Positions 10,640-21,540 of a DNA stretch of 64,000 nucleotides are shown piece by piece (position 1 is the stretch's first letter; each line of letters starts with the position of its first letter). A program made the position numbers and the translations under genes. Origin of the DNA: Tridacna crocea (taxonomy: Eukaryota; Mollusca; Bivalvia; Cardiida; Cardiidae); NCBI GenBank assembly GCA_943736015.1, contig OX031063.1, forward strand, positions 3,329,001 through 3,393,000. The letters run 5' to 3'. The notes beneath the pieces were generated by a model. That model saw only the letters and a program-made list of their open reading frames with translations. It made no database searches and was not told the origin of the DNA.

Positions 10640-10802
10640 CCATTTGCAGACGATAATGCAATTTGTCTTTGATAGGGTAGAAAACTTTGTGGGAAAAGGA
10701 GAAAATGCTGGTCACCAGCATTTTTTCCTTTTTCCACAAAGTTTTCAAAAGGCCTCTTCCTCAGGGTTGTTAAAAGTCGTTATTGTGTGTTAAAGGGTCA
10801 AC
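10636..10802 (-). mobile_element. TTAA hairpin MITE with deleted outer half
   Basis: TTAACCATTTGCAGACGATA shows loss of the outer part of the right half. Hairpin arms read AAAACTTTGTGGGAAAAGG and CCTTTTTCCACAAAGTTTT, so the ATTG to TTTG change is present on both arms. Right end GTTAAAGGGTCAA. Confidence 0.82.
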
Positions 10803-10872
10803 AGTCCTATCAGATCTTAGCATGTGAAAGTTTCAGATTTTGGGGATAGGTCTGAAAACTGCCCAAAGGAGC

Positions 10873-11095
10873 AGTTGACAAATTACCAAATTTTTAGGCT
10901 GGTCCAAATGGAACGTATTTGCAGGAGACAAAATAAAAGTGATTGAAAATTTTAAATATTTTTTGAAGAGTAGAAAACTTTGTGGGAAACAGAAATAAAG
11001 CTGGTTACCAGCATTTTCTCCCTTTCCCACAATGTTTTCTGAAGGCTTCTTTCTCATGGTCGTCAAAAAGTAGGGCTTGTGTGGTAATGGGTTAA
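10873..11095 (-). mobile_element. TTAA hairpin MITE copy
   Basis: Right half first (CAAATTACCAAATTTTTAGG), a hairpin with one damaged arm (GGGAAACAGAAATAAAGC), and right end GTGTGGTAATGGGTTAA. Confidence 0.85.
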
Positions 11096-11415
11096 TCAGA
11101 TGAGTAATTCCTCCTACTGTCACAATGTTTTCAAAGGACATTTTGCGGCAGATGCTTCAAAAGATGTGACTTTTGGATATAAAAATGGATAATTCCATAT
11201 CTAGTCTTTAGTTTTCTTGTATTTGTTTATCAGAACTGTTAACAGTTTGCCTAGTTTTAGTGTCTTTGTTTTGCTCGTTGGAATTTGATTCTTTCTTGCC
11301 ATCATCTGGAGACTTGGTTTTTGTGTTGATTTTTGTCATGGCAACCATAATTTATTTGTTTTTTTTTTAAATGACTTTTCGGTAGATTTTACCAGGAATG
11401 GAGAATATCAGTTTG
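11096..11415. other. Intergenic DNA without recognised feature
   Basis: T-rich DNA with no supported feature. Confidence 0.4.
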
Positions 11416-11639
11416 ACTCTTGACCATACAATCCTGTGTTTGTCCACCCCAGAAGAAGAGACCTTTGGAAAACAATGTGGGAAAAGGAGAAAATGCTTGT
11501 AACCAGTATTTTCTCCTTTTCCCATGATGTTGTCTACCTTGTCAAAGAACTTCAGTTCACTTGCACGAGGTTGAGAGTTACTGTCTGAAGATAATGTCAT
11601 TTGGATTGGTTGAAAACTTGTTTTCCAGGAAAGGTTTAA
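11416..11639 (+). mobile_element. TTAA hairpin MITE copy, diverged
   Basis: Left end TGACCATACAATCCTG, hairpin apex GCTTGTAACCAGTA, TTAA at 11636-11639 shared with the next fragment. Confidence 0.75.
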
Positions 11640-11791
11640 CCTCTGTCACATGTCTCTGGTTTTAATGACCCTGAGGAAGATGGGTTTTGAAAACAATGTG
11701 GGTAAAGAAGAAAATGCTGCTATTTTAGTCACTCTTTGATTTGTCATCTCATTTAGAATAAGTGAATATTGATGTTTGGTTATGACTCAAC
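11636..11791 (+). mobile_element. Internally deleted TTAA MITE
   Basis: Left half TTAACCTCTGTCACATGTC to the first hairpin arm is followed directly by TTTTAGTCACTCTTTGATTTG of the right half. The second hairpin arm is deleted. Confidence 0.65.
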
Positions 11792-12013
11792 AAGGGCGTT
11801 TTCCGAGTTGTCTGCTCTTAATTTGTGTAGGGGGTTTTGAGTTATTAATCTTTATGATAAGTCCTTTACATGTTGTTTGATTTCCTTCTAAAGGTAATTT
11901 CTTGTAGTTTGTTTGGTGTTTTTCGATTTAAAGTAGACTTAGTGTATTAGAAACTATTTTTTTCACTGATAATTTTCAGTGGCTAGTGATCTTTATTTTT
12001 AGCTCAGCTATAT

Positions 12014-12268
12014 GTAACACTTTACCAAACAACAATATTCTAGACTTGTCCAAATTGAAAGCATTTGCAGATGACAAAAACAAGGGACTGAAAAATTTGA
12101 ATTTGTTTTCAGAAGGGTAGGAAATGTTGTTGGCAAAAGAGAAAATACCGGTTATCAGCATTTTCTCCTATTTCCACAATGTTTTCTAAAGGCGTCTTTC
12201 TAAGGACTGTAAAACCCGGCGTTCTTCCTCAGGGTCATAAAAACCAGAGATTGTTTGGTAAAGAGTTA
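12014..12268 (-). mobile_element. TTAA hairpin MITE copy, diverged
   Basis: Left CACTTTACCAAACAACAAT, GCATTTGCAGATGACAAA block, damaged hairpin, right end GATTGTTTGGTAAAGAGTTAA. The right flank has a small internal duplication around CTTTCTAAGGAC/CTTCCTCAGGGT. Confidence 0.78.
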
Positions 12269-12496
12269 AAGTATCTTTTTTATTTCTGACCATAGTTACA
12301 CCAAACTTCCAAAAATTGCAAACTATCAAATGGGGAACCTGTACAAGAAGAGCAGGTAACCATCATATTATTTTAGACAAAGTTATGTCCCCTTTTCAAC
12401 TTTAAATTCTCACTTAAAATCAAAGCAACTTCAGCAAAGTTTTGGCATCAGCATGGGGTGCTCGTTATATTTTTATTTTCTCTTACTGAACACATT

Positions 12497-12770
12497 GAGC
12501 ATGGCCCCAGCTAGGGTGAAACCATTTACATCACTACCATAAGCATGTTTGCCAGCTAGGGAGAAACCATTTACATCACTACTGTAAGCATGGTCCCTAG
12601 ATAGAGAGAAACCATTTACATTACTTCTGTGAGCATGGTCCCCAGCTAGGGAGAAACCACTTGCATCACTTCTGTAAGCAGGGTCCCCAGCTAGGGAGAA
12701 ACCATTTACGTTACTTCTGTAAGCATGGTCCCCAGCTAGGGAGAAAACGTTTACATCACTACCGTAAGCC
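12497..12770. repeat. Tandem array, about 45-bp unit, six copies
   Basis: CCCCAGCTAGGGAGAAACC recurs about every 45 bp, near 12504, 12550, 12595, 12640, 12686 and 12731, each followed by ATTTACATCACT..TGTAAGCATGG. Confidence 0.9.
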
Positions 12771-13081
12771 TTTCAAAATTGGGACCATTTTTGTTTTATT
12801 TGTTTGATTAACTAGCTCTGAATTTGTGAAAGGTTTGACGATCTTGAGTGTGTATCAAGCTAGGGAACAAACATCATAACTGCTGCATTCTTTTCATAAT
12901 AGGGACCAGCTATTATTCTCTTTTATATTCGCATCACAAAACTTTCGAAATTATTGGTAGATATTGACTCATTATCAGAACAGAACAACTTAGAGGGAAA
13001 ATCAAACAGGAAATATTCAGTTTTGTCCTCTGCAAGTGCTTTCACAATAGAAGAGTATACAGTTGGCTATTTTTGGAAAGT

Positions 13082-13315
13082 GTCAACCTATTACCTCACA
13101 ATCACTAGTTTTAGCAATCCTGTTCCAAGTAAGCTTTTGAAAACATAGCAGAAAAAAGGAGAAATTGCTGATAATCAACCTTTTCCCCTTTTATCACAAT
13201 ATTTCCTTATCCCTACAGGGACAAGTTGTTTTTGTTTAGACTACATTTAATTTTTCATCTGCAAATACTTTCAATTTGGATCATTCTGAAATTTTGTCAT
13301 ATGGTAAAGAGTTGA
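13082..13315 (+). mobile_element. TTAA MITE copy, diverged
   Basis: GTCAACCTATTACCTCACAATC on the left, broken hairpin, ATTTTTCATCTGCAAATAC, and right end CATATGGTAAAGAGTTGA. Both TTAA ends are mutated. Confidence 0.75.
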
Positions 13316-13429
13316 TGAGTTTACAATAGAAGAGGGATAGCAATTGTTGTATAAAAACAATAACTTGATCAAAGTTTCAATATTATAAAGGCTGCAACAT
13401 GCCAAAATGGACATTCAGATACTTGTGGA

Positions 13430-13650
13430 AAGTGTTGTTGTAGATCAACCTGTACAGTCTGCATACTGATCCAAGACGACACTTACAGCTACATTCAATT
13501 TTGTACTACAGTAGACTTGTACAAAACATGAAAATACATAAGAACACAAAATGTCATCTCAGATTAGCCTGCGTGGACTGCACATGATGATCCCAGATAA
13601 CACTCTACACAAATGTCCGAATGCTTGTTTTCACGTGTTACAAGCCATTT
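13430..13650. repeat. Hairpin repeat of the TCTCGGATCAGCCTG family
   Basis: AAAGTGTTGTTGTAGATCAACC pairs with GATCCAAGACGACACTT. A second stem-like unit follows (GTCATCTCAGATTAGCC with GATGATCCCAGATAACAC). Same family as 9880-10205. Confidence 0.65.
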
Positions 13651-13884
13651 TGTATTATCACATTTTATGAAGTTTCCTGTATATGTAATTTCTGTCATAT
13701 ATTATGTCATCAATAGATCTGTTTTGCTGCTAACAATCTGTAGTTGTAATGATGTATCTATGCAATAAGTGCCTATGTAGTTTACTATATAAAATCAATT
13801 AAAACTTACTTTAACAAATACTGAACATGTCGTTAATTCTCATTACAAAGAGTGATTGATTTTCAGTCGATTTATTGTAAGGTG

Positions 13885-14114
13885 TTAAACTATTTACCAA
13901 ACGACAATATTTTAGACTGGTCCAAATCAAAAGCATTTGCAGACGACAAAATAAAAGTGACTGAAAATTTGAAATTTGTTTTGAGTAGGGTAGAAAACAT
14001 TGTGGGAAAAGGAGAAAATGCTGGTTACCAGCATTTTCTCCTTTTCCCACAATGTTTTTTAGAGGCTTCTTTCTCAGGGTCGTCAAAAGTAGGGATTGTG
14101 TGGTAATGGCTTAA
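13885..14114 (-). mobile_element. TTAA hairpin MITE, near-consensus 230-bp copy
   Basis: TTAAACTATTTACCAAACGAC at the left, CAGACGACAAAATAAAAGTG, perfect central hairpin (about 13991-14057), right end GATTGTGTGGTAATGGCTTAA. A good reference copy for the family. Confidence 0.93.
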
Positions 14115-14349
14115 AGCTGTTTTCAACGTTGTTAGCTTGGCTGTTATGGCCCTGGCACCATCATCTGTGTTGTGCAAAACCTTGACATTTGATAACATCT
14201 CAATCATTTGTTAAGATACTGTATTTACTTCAAAGTCAGATAGTTGTTAACTATTTAAAGGTCAACCCATACAACAGTGGCAGGTAACATTCAAATACTT
14301 TTGACAAAGTTAATTGTTTTCCAATGGAAAAAAGTAAACGCTATAGTGT

Positions 14350-14800
14350 TTTTAGCTCTACTGGCTTTCAGCCAGCAGAGCTTATGTCATAGCGTGGTTT
14401 CCGTTGTCCGTCTGTCTGTCCGTCAGTCTGTTAGTCTTTTTCTTGTTTACGCAATAAAGTCTGCATTTGTTGCCTGATTTTCGTGAAACTTGCACAGTTC
14501 GTGTATCTCATCAATAGCTTTAACTCTATTGATTTTGAGAAAAATCCAACAAACAGTATGGGAAAAGTAGCCATTTCAAGTTGAAAATTTCAAATTCTTG
14601 TATACGCGATAAAAGTCTGCATTTGTTACCTGATTTTCGTGAAACTTGCACAGTTTGTTTATCTCATCAATAGCTTCAACCCCATTGATTTTGAAAAAAA
14701 ATCCAACAAACAGTATGGGAAAAGTAGCCATTTCAAGTTGAAAATTTCTAATTCTTGTTTACGTGATAAAGTGTGCATTTGTTGCAGTTCCTATGGCTTG
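14350..14800. repeat. Tandem array, about 156-bp unit
   Basis: ATAAAGTCTGCATTTGTTGC or a variant recurs at about 14449, 14606 and 14762. Units share ACAGTATGGGAAAAGTAGCC and TGATTTTCGTGAAACTTGC. The array is headed by a TCTACTGGCTTTCAGCCAGC dispersed-repeat start and a CTGTC-rich run at 14405-14435. Confidence 0.85.
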
Positions 14801-15225
14801 TTCATCCCATGATTGTGTGCTACTCCATTTGATTGGGCATGAATATCTATAAATCGAAGTAATTGATTGTAATGTCAGGAATTAAATGTAAACAGCTAAA
14901 TATATTTCAAAATCACAGATTTCAGGTACAAACTTCATTTTACTCGAATATAATATTATTCACATAGTTTCTCTCTATCCATCATGCATCCTGCTGTCAA
15001 GGGATATTTTTCCGGACTCCTAATGAACAAAGGGAGACCACTAATACACAAGTAATCCTAATTTTGTCATGAGTACTCTCCCTTCAACCCAAAAGGTATT
15101 CATTTGCTTAGTGGGTTGACTTTCAAGCCAATAATTGAATAAAATTTCTCTTTTTCTTTCAAATTATTAATTCCACACAAAAGCTTCCTTGACAAATACC
15201 ACTTCATCTTTCTCAATGCTTTAAT
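14800..15225 (+). repeat. Dispersed repeat, copy 1
   Basis: Shares blocks with 50990-51300 in reverse complement. Both have an ACTCTCCCTTCAACC/GGTTGAAGGGAGAGT block, a CATTTGCTTAGTGGGTTGAC block and a CCTTGACAAATACCACTTCA block. No coding capacity is seen. Confidence 0.75.
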
Positions 15226-15574
15226 TTATGTACGTTTCCCTGCTATGTATACTACTTTCTACAGATTGTAAAGTTATAACAACATTTGTTTACTCTCTTG
15301 CTGTTAGGGTGCATCTTTAACGCATTTTCTCCTTGTGCCACAGTACTTACAAATGCCACAGTGTTTACAAATGCAGGTAGATCTAGTAGTTTATGTTTTA
15401 GAAAATGATTCAGCTATCACAGTTTTAAAAATATAAAGATAACAAACTTCGATTTAGCAAAAGCATAAATTCATTCAACAGATTCAACATTCAACATATA
15501 ATACTGATCTTCTTCTGTTCGTCATTTACATCTATGTACAAAACAACAGCTTGATTCTCGATTACTTTTGCCTT

Positions 15575-15802
15575 TAACTCTTTATCAAACGACAGAAGTT
15601 TGGACTTGTCCAAATTTAAAGTGCTTGCAGACGACGAAATAAACGTGAATGAAAAATTGAAATTTGGTTTTGGAAGGATAGAAAACATTGTGGAAAAAGG
15701 AGAAAATGCTGGTTACCAGCATTTTCTCCTTTTCCCACGATGTTTTCAAAAGCTTTCTTACTCAGGGGCGTTAAAAGTCGGGATTGTATGGCAAAAAGTT
15801 AA
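15575..15802 (-). mobile_element. TTAA hairpin MITE copy
   Basis: TTAACTCTTTATCAAACGAC, CAGACGACGAAATAAACGTG, hairpin with one unmatched change per arm, right end TGTATGGCAAAAAGTTAA. TTAA is shared with the following fragment. Confidence 0.9.
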
Positions 15803-15974
15803 AAACTTTACCACACAATTAGAGACTGATCAGGCTTGAGAAATAAAGCTATTCAAGAAGGTAATCAGCATTTTCTGCTTGTCCCACAGTTTTCTACAGC
15901 TTCAATACAAATGCATAATCCCAACATCTTTATTTGTGATCTTGTCCAAATTTTGTTATGTAGTGAAAAATTAA
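15799..15974 (+). mobile_element. Degraded TTAA MITE
   Basis: TTAAAAACTTTACCACACAATT on the left, remnants of the second hairpin arm (CAGCATTTTCTGCTTGTCCC), and right end TTTTGTTATGTAGTG. Confidence 0.65.
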
Positions 15975-15990
15975 GTGAGTCTTGGGAGCT

Positions 15991-16495
15991 TTAACCATTC
16001 CCAAACGACAATTTTTTAGACTAGACCAAATTAAAAACATTTGCAGACGACAATTTAACTCATTCTGAAAAGGCCCGACCGGGTGGCTCAGTGGCGAGCT
16101 TGTCGGACTCATGACCTGGTGGTTGTGAGTTCGATACCCTGTTGATGCGAACTTTCTTTCCGGCGTATTTTCGCCTCTCACCTTTGCTGAAGCAAGTGAG
16201 AAAAGTAGTCGGTGGCTTTGGAAAGAAAGTTGTGTAAGCACCGGTGTGAGATATGCAGGAAACACATGTGCGTCGCCGACCGCCATGATATGACCTTAGC
16301 TGTTAAAGTGGCGTTAAACCCCAATACAACCAACCAACTTTCTGAAAAGATGATTTCTGTCTATGATAGGGTAGAAAACATTGTGGGAAAAGGAGAAAAT
16401 GCTGGTTACCAGCATTTTCTCCTTTTCCCACAATGTTTTCAAAAGGCTACTATTCCAGACCCGTAAAAACCAGGGATTGTTTGGGAATGGGTTAA
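15991..16495 (-). mobile_element. TTAA MITE (second subfamily) split by a SINE
   Basis: Left part TTAACCATTCCCAAACGAC to 16072, then an inserted SINE, then the rest of the element with a perfect hairpin (about 16371-16440) and right end GATTGTTTGGGAATGGGTTAA. The second subfamily is marked by CCCAAAC ends and a TATTCCAGACCCGTAAAAAC block. Confidence 0.9.
16073..16339 (+). mobile_element. tRNA-derived SINE with 10-bp target duplication
   Basis: The tRNA-like head has an A box (GGTGGCTCAGTGGCGAG) and a B box (GAGTTCGATACCC). The tail ends GTTAAACCCCAATACAACC. It is flanked by TTCTGAAAAG at 16063-16072 and 16340-16349, a clean target-site duplication inside the MITE. A diverged relative lies at 19630-19893. 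Confidence 0.9.
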
Positions 16496-16727
16496 AACTT
16501 GCTCGGCAAACGTAGATCTACATAACGAAGATGTCTTTGTCAACCACGTTAGTAAAGGCAAGATTCGGCAGGTGGTTTATGCTTGTTAGCTGCCTTTAAT
16601 TTCTATATTTGTATCCTTTCAAAGGTTCTTGTGCGGTTTTCTGACTGGTGTACAGAACTTTGAGTACAATGTAGCAAGTAAGACAATCAATGTCAATACG
16701 TGATTTGGAGACGTTGTTTGTGCATTT

Positions 16728-19343
16728 CTACGCTGGAATGGTTGATTTTGTCCTCGTGACGGTTGATGACGTATGTGACATAGAAAATGACGTCGAGTCC
16801 TCTGATTTTGACGCATATCTGCCACAAACAACAAATCTCAGCTCCTTCCGGAATCTTTTTCCGCTCATACAATACAGAAAAAAGTTTATGGCCGAGTTGA
16901 TGACAACACCAAGTTTGGCGATCGAAAAGGCCTCGGAGACAATTCGGCGGTTGCCCTGAAAAAATACATACAAACTTGTTAAATAAGGTCATTGTCGTCT
17001 GTTGTCCCCAAAATGCGCGCTCCATAATACAGGGTTCGTATTCATCCGCACCTTTCTTAACCCATTTCCACACAATACCTACTTTTGACCTTTCGAATAG
17101 AAGGTAAACATGGAAATCTACGTGGATGTCTGCTTATCGCTTCATGTATATTCGTAAGCGGTTTGTAAAACGATATTTCATTGGCTTTTAGAAATATGAT
17201 GTAAAGGGGGGTAATAACCAGCATCCAACAGACGGCGCATCGCAGGAATCTCGAAATCGGGCTCAATCAGCCAAGGTAAGATCCACGTTGTGATTGTAAC
17301 CTTGGCTGGCGAAGATGTGCCTTCCAAAGATCATAGCGAATTGAGGGGGGAAATGTTGCAACAAAAAGAATGTAGTTGGGTGTTTCTACTGACCAGGGTC
17401 CATACTCAACAACCATTCTTTAAGAATATTCTAAGTCTTATTCTTCAGAATTTTGTCAGTGTGAAAGTAACAGAACTTCTGATTGGCTAAACCGAATGGT
17501 TTAGCCAATCAGAAGTTCTGTTACTTTCACAGAAAATCTTGAAGAGTAAGACAAAGAATTTTCTTAAGAATGGTTGGTGAATACAGACCCTGGATCGTTG
17601 AAATAGTCCAGTTTTCCTCTTCATAAAGGTAGTCTTTGCCTGAAAAACAATTGCAGACAGTCAACTGCCATTATGCAAATACATACAAATCTAACAAGAA
17701 AATGACTTACCGTTTTCAGCATAAAGAAGCATTGTGTTATACACTGTAAAGCTATCAAAACCAGGAAGGTGAAGGTCACCGTCAACAGTATTCTTGTAAT
17801 TTGTGACTCGGACTTTTTCGCCTTCTCGTATCCCTCTGAACTTCTCTTTTCTTTCATTTTCCTGTTCACATTGGTGATTTCTCGGATAATCAACATGTTC
17901 AGCACGAAGATTGTCGCCCAGGGAGCTAATACAAGAAACATGCAATGGACCCAGAACTCATATTTGGCGCTCCCCTCGCCAGCCCCATATTCAGTGGGTT
18001 TGAATGCATCGTCCGAGACGTTGCGATCTTTGTCCGGAACGGGAACGAATGTAGCGAAATGCGGGACGTTGATGATGAAACAAAGGAATGTGATAATTCC
18101 TAGACCAGTCATTGCTCTCTTTATGTTGCACATTTTCTGTAAAGAGAAATGGTCATTTTTGTCTAACATTTATCATTACTCCGTTTTATTTTCATTCCCT
18201 GAATTGAAGTCATATTTTCGTTTCATTTTTAAAGCCACCATTCCCCCCCCCCCCCGCCCCCCTCGTTTGATTTGCTTTTGTTTCCTTGACTTTTTTAACT
18301 TCCTTTGTAGACGAAATTCGACCTATGAATATATTTTAATTGTTTACTTGTGGCTAAGTACTGGAGATTTAATCAATCGAAAAGTGGTCGAACAAAAACA
18401 ATGATGACTAAAATTACTAGAACAACAAACTAATTTTAAAAAAATTTGTATATCGTATTATTCTGAGAACATGACCCAAGAGCGAATAAAATATGCTAAT
18501 GTTCGACTCAATTCATTATCTTTGAGAATGAGGTTCTCTTTTGGTAAAATACGAAGATTTGTGCAACATTTCAGATCCTTCTGTTTAACCGTATAGATAC
18601 ATAAAATATACTACAAAACTATTTTTCATTTTGTTGTTGTTATTGTTATTGTATGGTTTTGTTTTATGTTTTGAATCATTTCCAAATGAAACATATGGTT
18701 CACCAGTTCTGCCATATTGAAGTTTTCGTTCGCAAATGCTTTAAATGTGGACAAGTTCAAACTTCTGCTCATGTGGGACAGGGCTAAGAAGAAATTTATC
18801 CCATTTGCCATTATATTTTCAAATTTTGTATGCTGTAAGATGAGAAAAAAAAGTACTCCACTTGAAATGACGTCTTGAAATGGATTTTAAAAAAGATCCA
18901 ACAGAAGGTTCGAAAAAAAAAACCCAACTAACCTTTGATTCCGATATCCAACAAACTTGAATGTACCGATCGACCGTAACCCCAACAGTGATCCAAATAC
19001 TACAGATAACAAACAAGAAGAACAGTGGGAAGCCGATATAACTGTAAAAAACACCATACAAGTACGATTTCTTCACATCAGGGTCCATCATTGGGATCGA
19101 GTCCGTTACGAAGAAGAAAAACAACAATCCCATATCCGCTATCGCCTGACCAATCAGATACGTTCCAGTTGATGACCTCATCTTCTCGCGTTTCCACACG
19201 AGAATCGACAGGACGTTGCCGATTAGTCCAACCACTACGAAAATAGTGCCGAAGATCGTGCTTGTCACAAAGTGCATCTTTTTAGCTGTTCTCATGTCGA
19301 ACTCCATTGGAAGTGCGGTTGTAGTTAAATTTTCCATCCCCAT
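16728..19343 (-). CDS. Class A (rhodopsin-like) GPCR, neuropeptide/FMRFamide-receptor type, three coding exons
   Basis: Plasma-membrane receptor that should couple an extracellular ligand, probably a peptide, to G proteins. Coding exons on the minus strand are 18933-19343, 17711-18136 and 16728-16955 (411, 426 and 228 nt). All junctions are phase 0 with GT-AG borders (donors AAAG|GTTAGT and AACG|GTAAGT; acceptors CTTTACAG and TTTTTCAG). The product is 354 aa. Exon 1 has an NLT glycosylation site, TM1 with GNVLS (N43), TM2 with AIAD (D70) and TM3 ending in DRY (125-127). Exon 2 holds TM4, TM5 with an LAP proline, and TM6. Exon 3 holds TM7 (NSAINFFLY) and an FRKEL helix-8 motif. An acceptor-like TTGAACAG lies just upstream of the start, so a 5' UTR exon is likely. 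No cysteine is seen at the usual TM3 top or in loop 2. Ligand identity is inference from overall resemblance. Confidence 0.9.
17398..17588. mobile_element. Fold-back MITE in GPCR intron 2
   Basis: Almost fully palindromic element of about 191 bp, with ends GTCCATACTCAACAACC and GGTTGGTGAATACAGAC and apex TGGCTAAACCGAATGGTTTAGCC. It is flanked by CCAGG (17393-17397) and CCTGG (17589-17593). A second copy lies at 49593-49786. Confidence 0.88.
18241..18265. repeat. Poly-C tract in GPCR intron 1
   Basis: A run of cytosines interrupted by a single G. The same intron also has a T-rich stretch and, at about 18720-18765, a MITE right-half remnant (GCAAATGCTTTAAATGTGGAC). Confidence 0.7.
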
Positions 19344-19413
19344 GTTATCTGTTCAATAAGACACAAGCAGATTAGCATAAGAATGTACGGAAAAAATGGT
19401 GTTTTGTGACGCT

Positions 19414-19637
19414 TTAACTCGTTACCAAACGACAAAATTTTATGTTTGTCCAAATTGAAAGCATTTGCAGACGACAAAATAAAAGTGACTGAAAATTTGA
19501 AATTTGTTTTAGGAAAGAAAGAAAACATTGTGGGAAAAGGAGAAAATGCTGGTTATCAGCATGTTCTCCTTTTCTCACAATGTTTTCCAGAGGCTTCTTT
19601 CTCCAGGGTCGTCAAAGTAGCTATTGTAGTAATAGGT
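19414..19637 (-). mobile_element. TTAA hairpin MITE, right end cut by SINE-like sequence
   Basis: TTAACTCGTTACCAAACGAC, CAGACGACAAAATAAAAGTG, hairpin with small changes (GCTGGTTATCAGCATG). The end TATTGTAGTAATAGG runs straight into a tRNA-like head at about 19632. Confidence 0.88.
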
Positions 19638-19893
19638 AGCTCGGTGGTTAGCGTATCGGACTCGTGACTTTGATGGTTTTGAGTTCGATGCCCGGTTGAA
19701 GCAAACTTCTCTTTCTGGCCAGTTTTCTCCTCTCACCTCTGATGCATGCGAGAAAAGTAGCCAGTGATTCTGAAAGAAAGCTGTGTCGGTACTGGTGTAA
19801 GGAAGCCGGGAAACACCTGCGTAGCTGCATTGGCAGCCGCTGATATCACTTACGCTGTAAAAAAGGGTATTAAACTCCTATTAAATGAATTAA
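19632..19893 (+). mobile_element. tRNA-derived SINE, diverged copy
   Basis: GGTAGCTCGGTGGTTAGCG (A box) and GAGTTCGATGCCC (B box), body with TCTCCTCTCACCTCTGATGC, and tail ending near TATTAAACTCCTATTAAATG. It matches the SINE at 16073-16339 throughout. No clear target duplication was identified. Confidence 0.75.
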
Positions 19894-20029
19894 ACAGCAC
19901 GCGTATCGGGTCGGTCTTGAGTTTGACAAGTACCAGTCTTGGCCTCTGGATTGGCCTGCCAAAGGAAACTCCTGTAACCGAGGATCGAACAAGAAACTTA
20001 TTTACAAATTACACAAAAACGGAAAGTGC

Positions 20030-20300
20030 CGTTCCGGATGAGCATGCACGGACTGCGCTGGCTGATCCCAAACGACACTACACGCAGATGTCCGATTGCC
20101 CGTTTTCGCGTGTTGCAAGCCGTAATCATAATATATGGTTTGGGACCCATGAAATCAGTTTTGTCCAAAAACCTAATGAATCCTGATATGAGGCAGAACG
20201 GTCCTTGGACTTGCAGAAAATTTACAAAAAAGGCAAAAAGTATCGACCCAAGTCAGCCTGCGCAGTGGTTTACAGATGCATTAAGCCCCATTTTCAAATA
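20030..20300. repeat. Two hairpin-repeat fragments
   Basis: 20030-20120 has GACTGCGCTGGCTGATCCC with ACGACACTACACG of the TCTCGG family. 20200-20300 has AAAAAGTATCGACCCAAGTC followed by AGCCTGCGCAG, half of the GCGCAGGCTGA hairpin family. Confidence 0.6.
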
Positions 20301-20313
20301 ACATGGATCATCT

Positions 20314-20541
20314 TTAACCCTTCCCAAACGACAAACTTTTGGACCAGACCAAATTGAAAGCATTTGCAGACGACAATTCAACTCTTGCTGAAAAGATGAT
20401 TTCTGTCTATGATAGGGTAGAAAACATTGTGGGAAAAGGAGAAAATGCTGGTTACCAGCATTTTCTCCTTTTCCCACAATGTTTTCAAGAGGCTACTATT
20501 CCAGACCCGTAAAAACCAGAGATTATTTGGGAAAGGGTTAA
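20314..20541 (-). mobile_element. TTAA hairpin MITE, second subfamily
   Basis: TTAACCCTTCCCAAACGAC, perfect hairpin (about 20420-20488), ATTCCAGACCCGTAAAAACC, right end TTTGGGAAAGGGTTAA. Confidence 0.93.
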
Positions 20542-21540
20542 TTAACATGACGATATTGCGACAGACGTGATAACAATTAGATCCGTTTTCGCTCATCAGA
20601 TCTGCTTTTAGAGGCCTTTTGTCTCTTATTTGAGATATGAAGCGATTATTTATTACAATCAATGGCTTCTTTTGCACCAATAGTTTTCGATATTGAAAAA
20701 AAATCGTGTTCTTTTTTTTTTTAAACCGCATATACTTTTCTTATTTTTCTTTTCAAAATCTTTGGAATTATAAGTTGGCAAGGTTTTTTTTTTCCTCGAA
20801 ATAATAATAATGATGATAATAACAGTAATAACAACAAAAATATTAATATTCATTCATTCACTTTATTTCCTCTTGTGAAGATTAAGTGGCCATATTTTTA
20901 TACAACATGATATTATACATTATACAAGAAATAGGGAAAAAATTGGAAAAAATGGCAGGGAAAAAAACTGTATACAGCATTAATAGACAACACTTATCTG
21001 AAACATTTTTTTATACATATCTGCCACTTGCAGATAATACAAAGATAGTTATTATAATTTTTTTCGTTAATTATTCATTATTATTATTATAAGAAAAAAA
21101 AAAGAACATTTGGATTTAAAAAGCGATTCATACACTTACCCATTTTCTTAATAAGCCTCAAAGAATCGGTTTTATGCCAGTAACAAAATATATCTGCCCA
21201 AATTTACCAAATCTCTTTTCCCAAGGTCCGTAATATATACCCCAAAACTCACTTAACCACGTGAATGACCTCTGCCAGCATCAACCAATCACAGATCACT
21301 TTATCACTCGTGACTGTTGATGTCAGCGTCTCAACAGGAAGAAATTCAACAAATGTGAAGTAAACAAGTTAACTGTGACCCTCTGCTGAAAAGGTTAATT
21401 TTTAAACCATCAAAAAACTATTCAGATTGCAATATAATATACAGAAATGAAACTTTCCTTCAAAATAGTGTAGAAATTATTGTTGAAAAAGAAGCAACTA
21501 TTTAAACATTGCATGCAAATGGTCGTTCTTCTAAACTGTG
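20542..21540. other. AT-rich intergenic DNA
   Basis: Contains AATAAT/GATAAT runs near 20800 and several poly-A/T tracts. No gene is supported. Confidence 0.45.

Noticed and set aside
13811..14106. Recurrent small proteins containing ENIVGKGENAG and HFLLFPQCF
   Set aside because: The same peptides recur wherever a TTAA MITE occurs. They are translations of the hairpin and not a gene family.
17769..18404. 211-codon plus-strand frame over the GPCR
   Set aside because: It is antisense to GPCR exon 2 and runs through the intronic poly-C tract.
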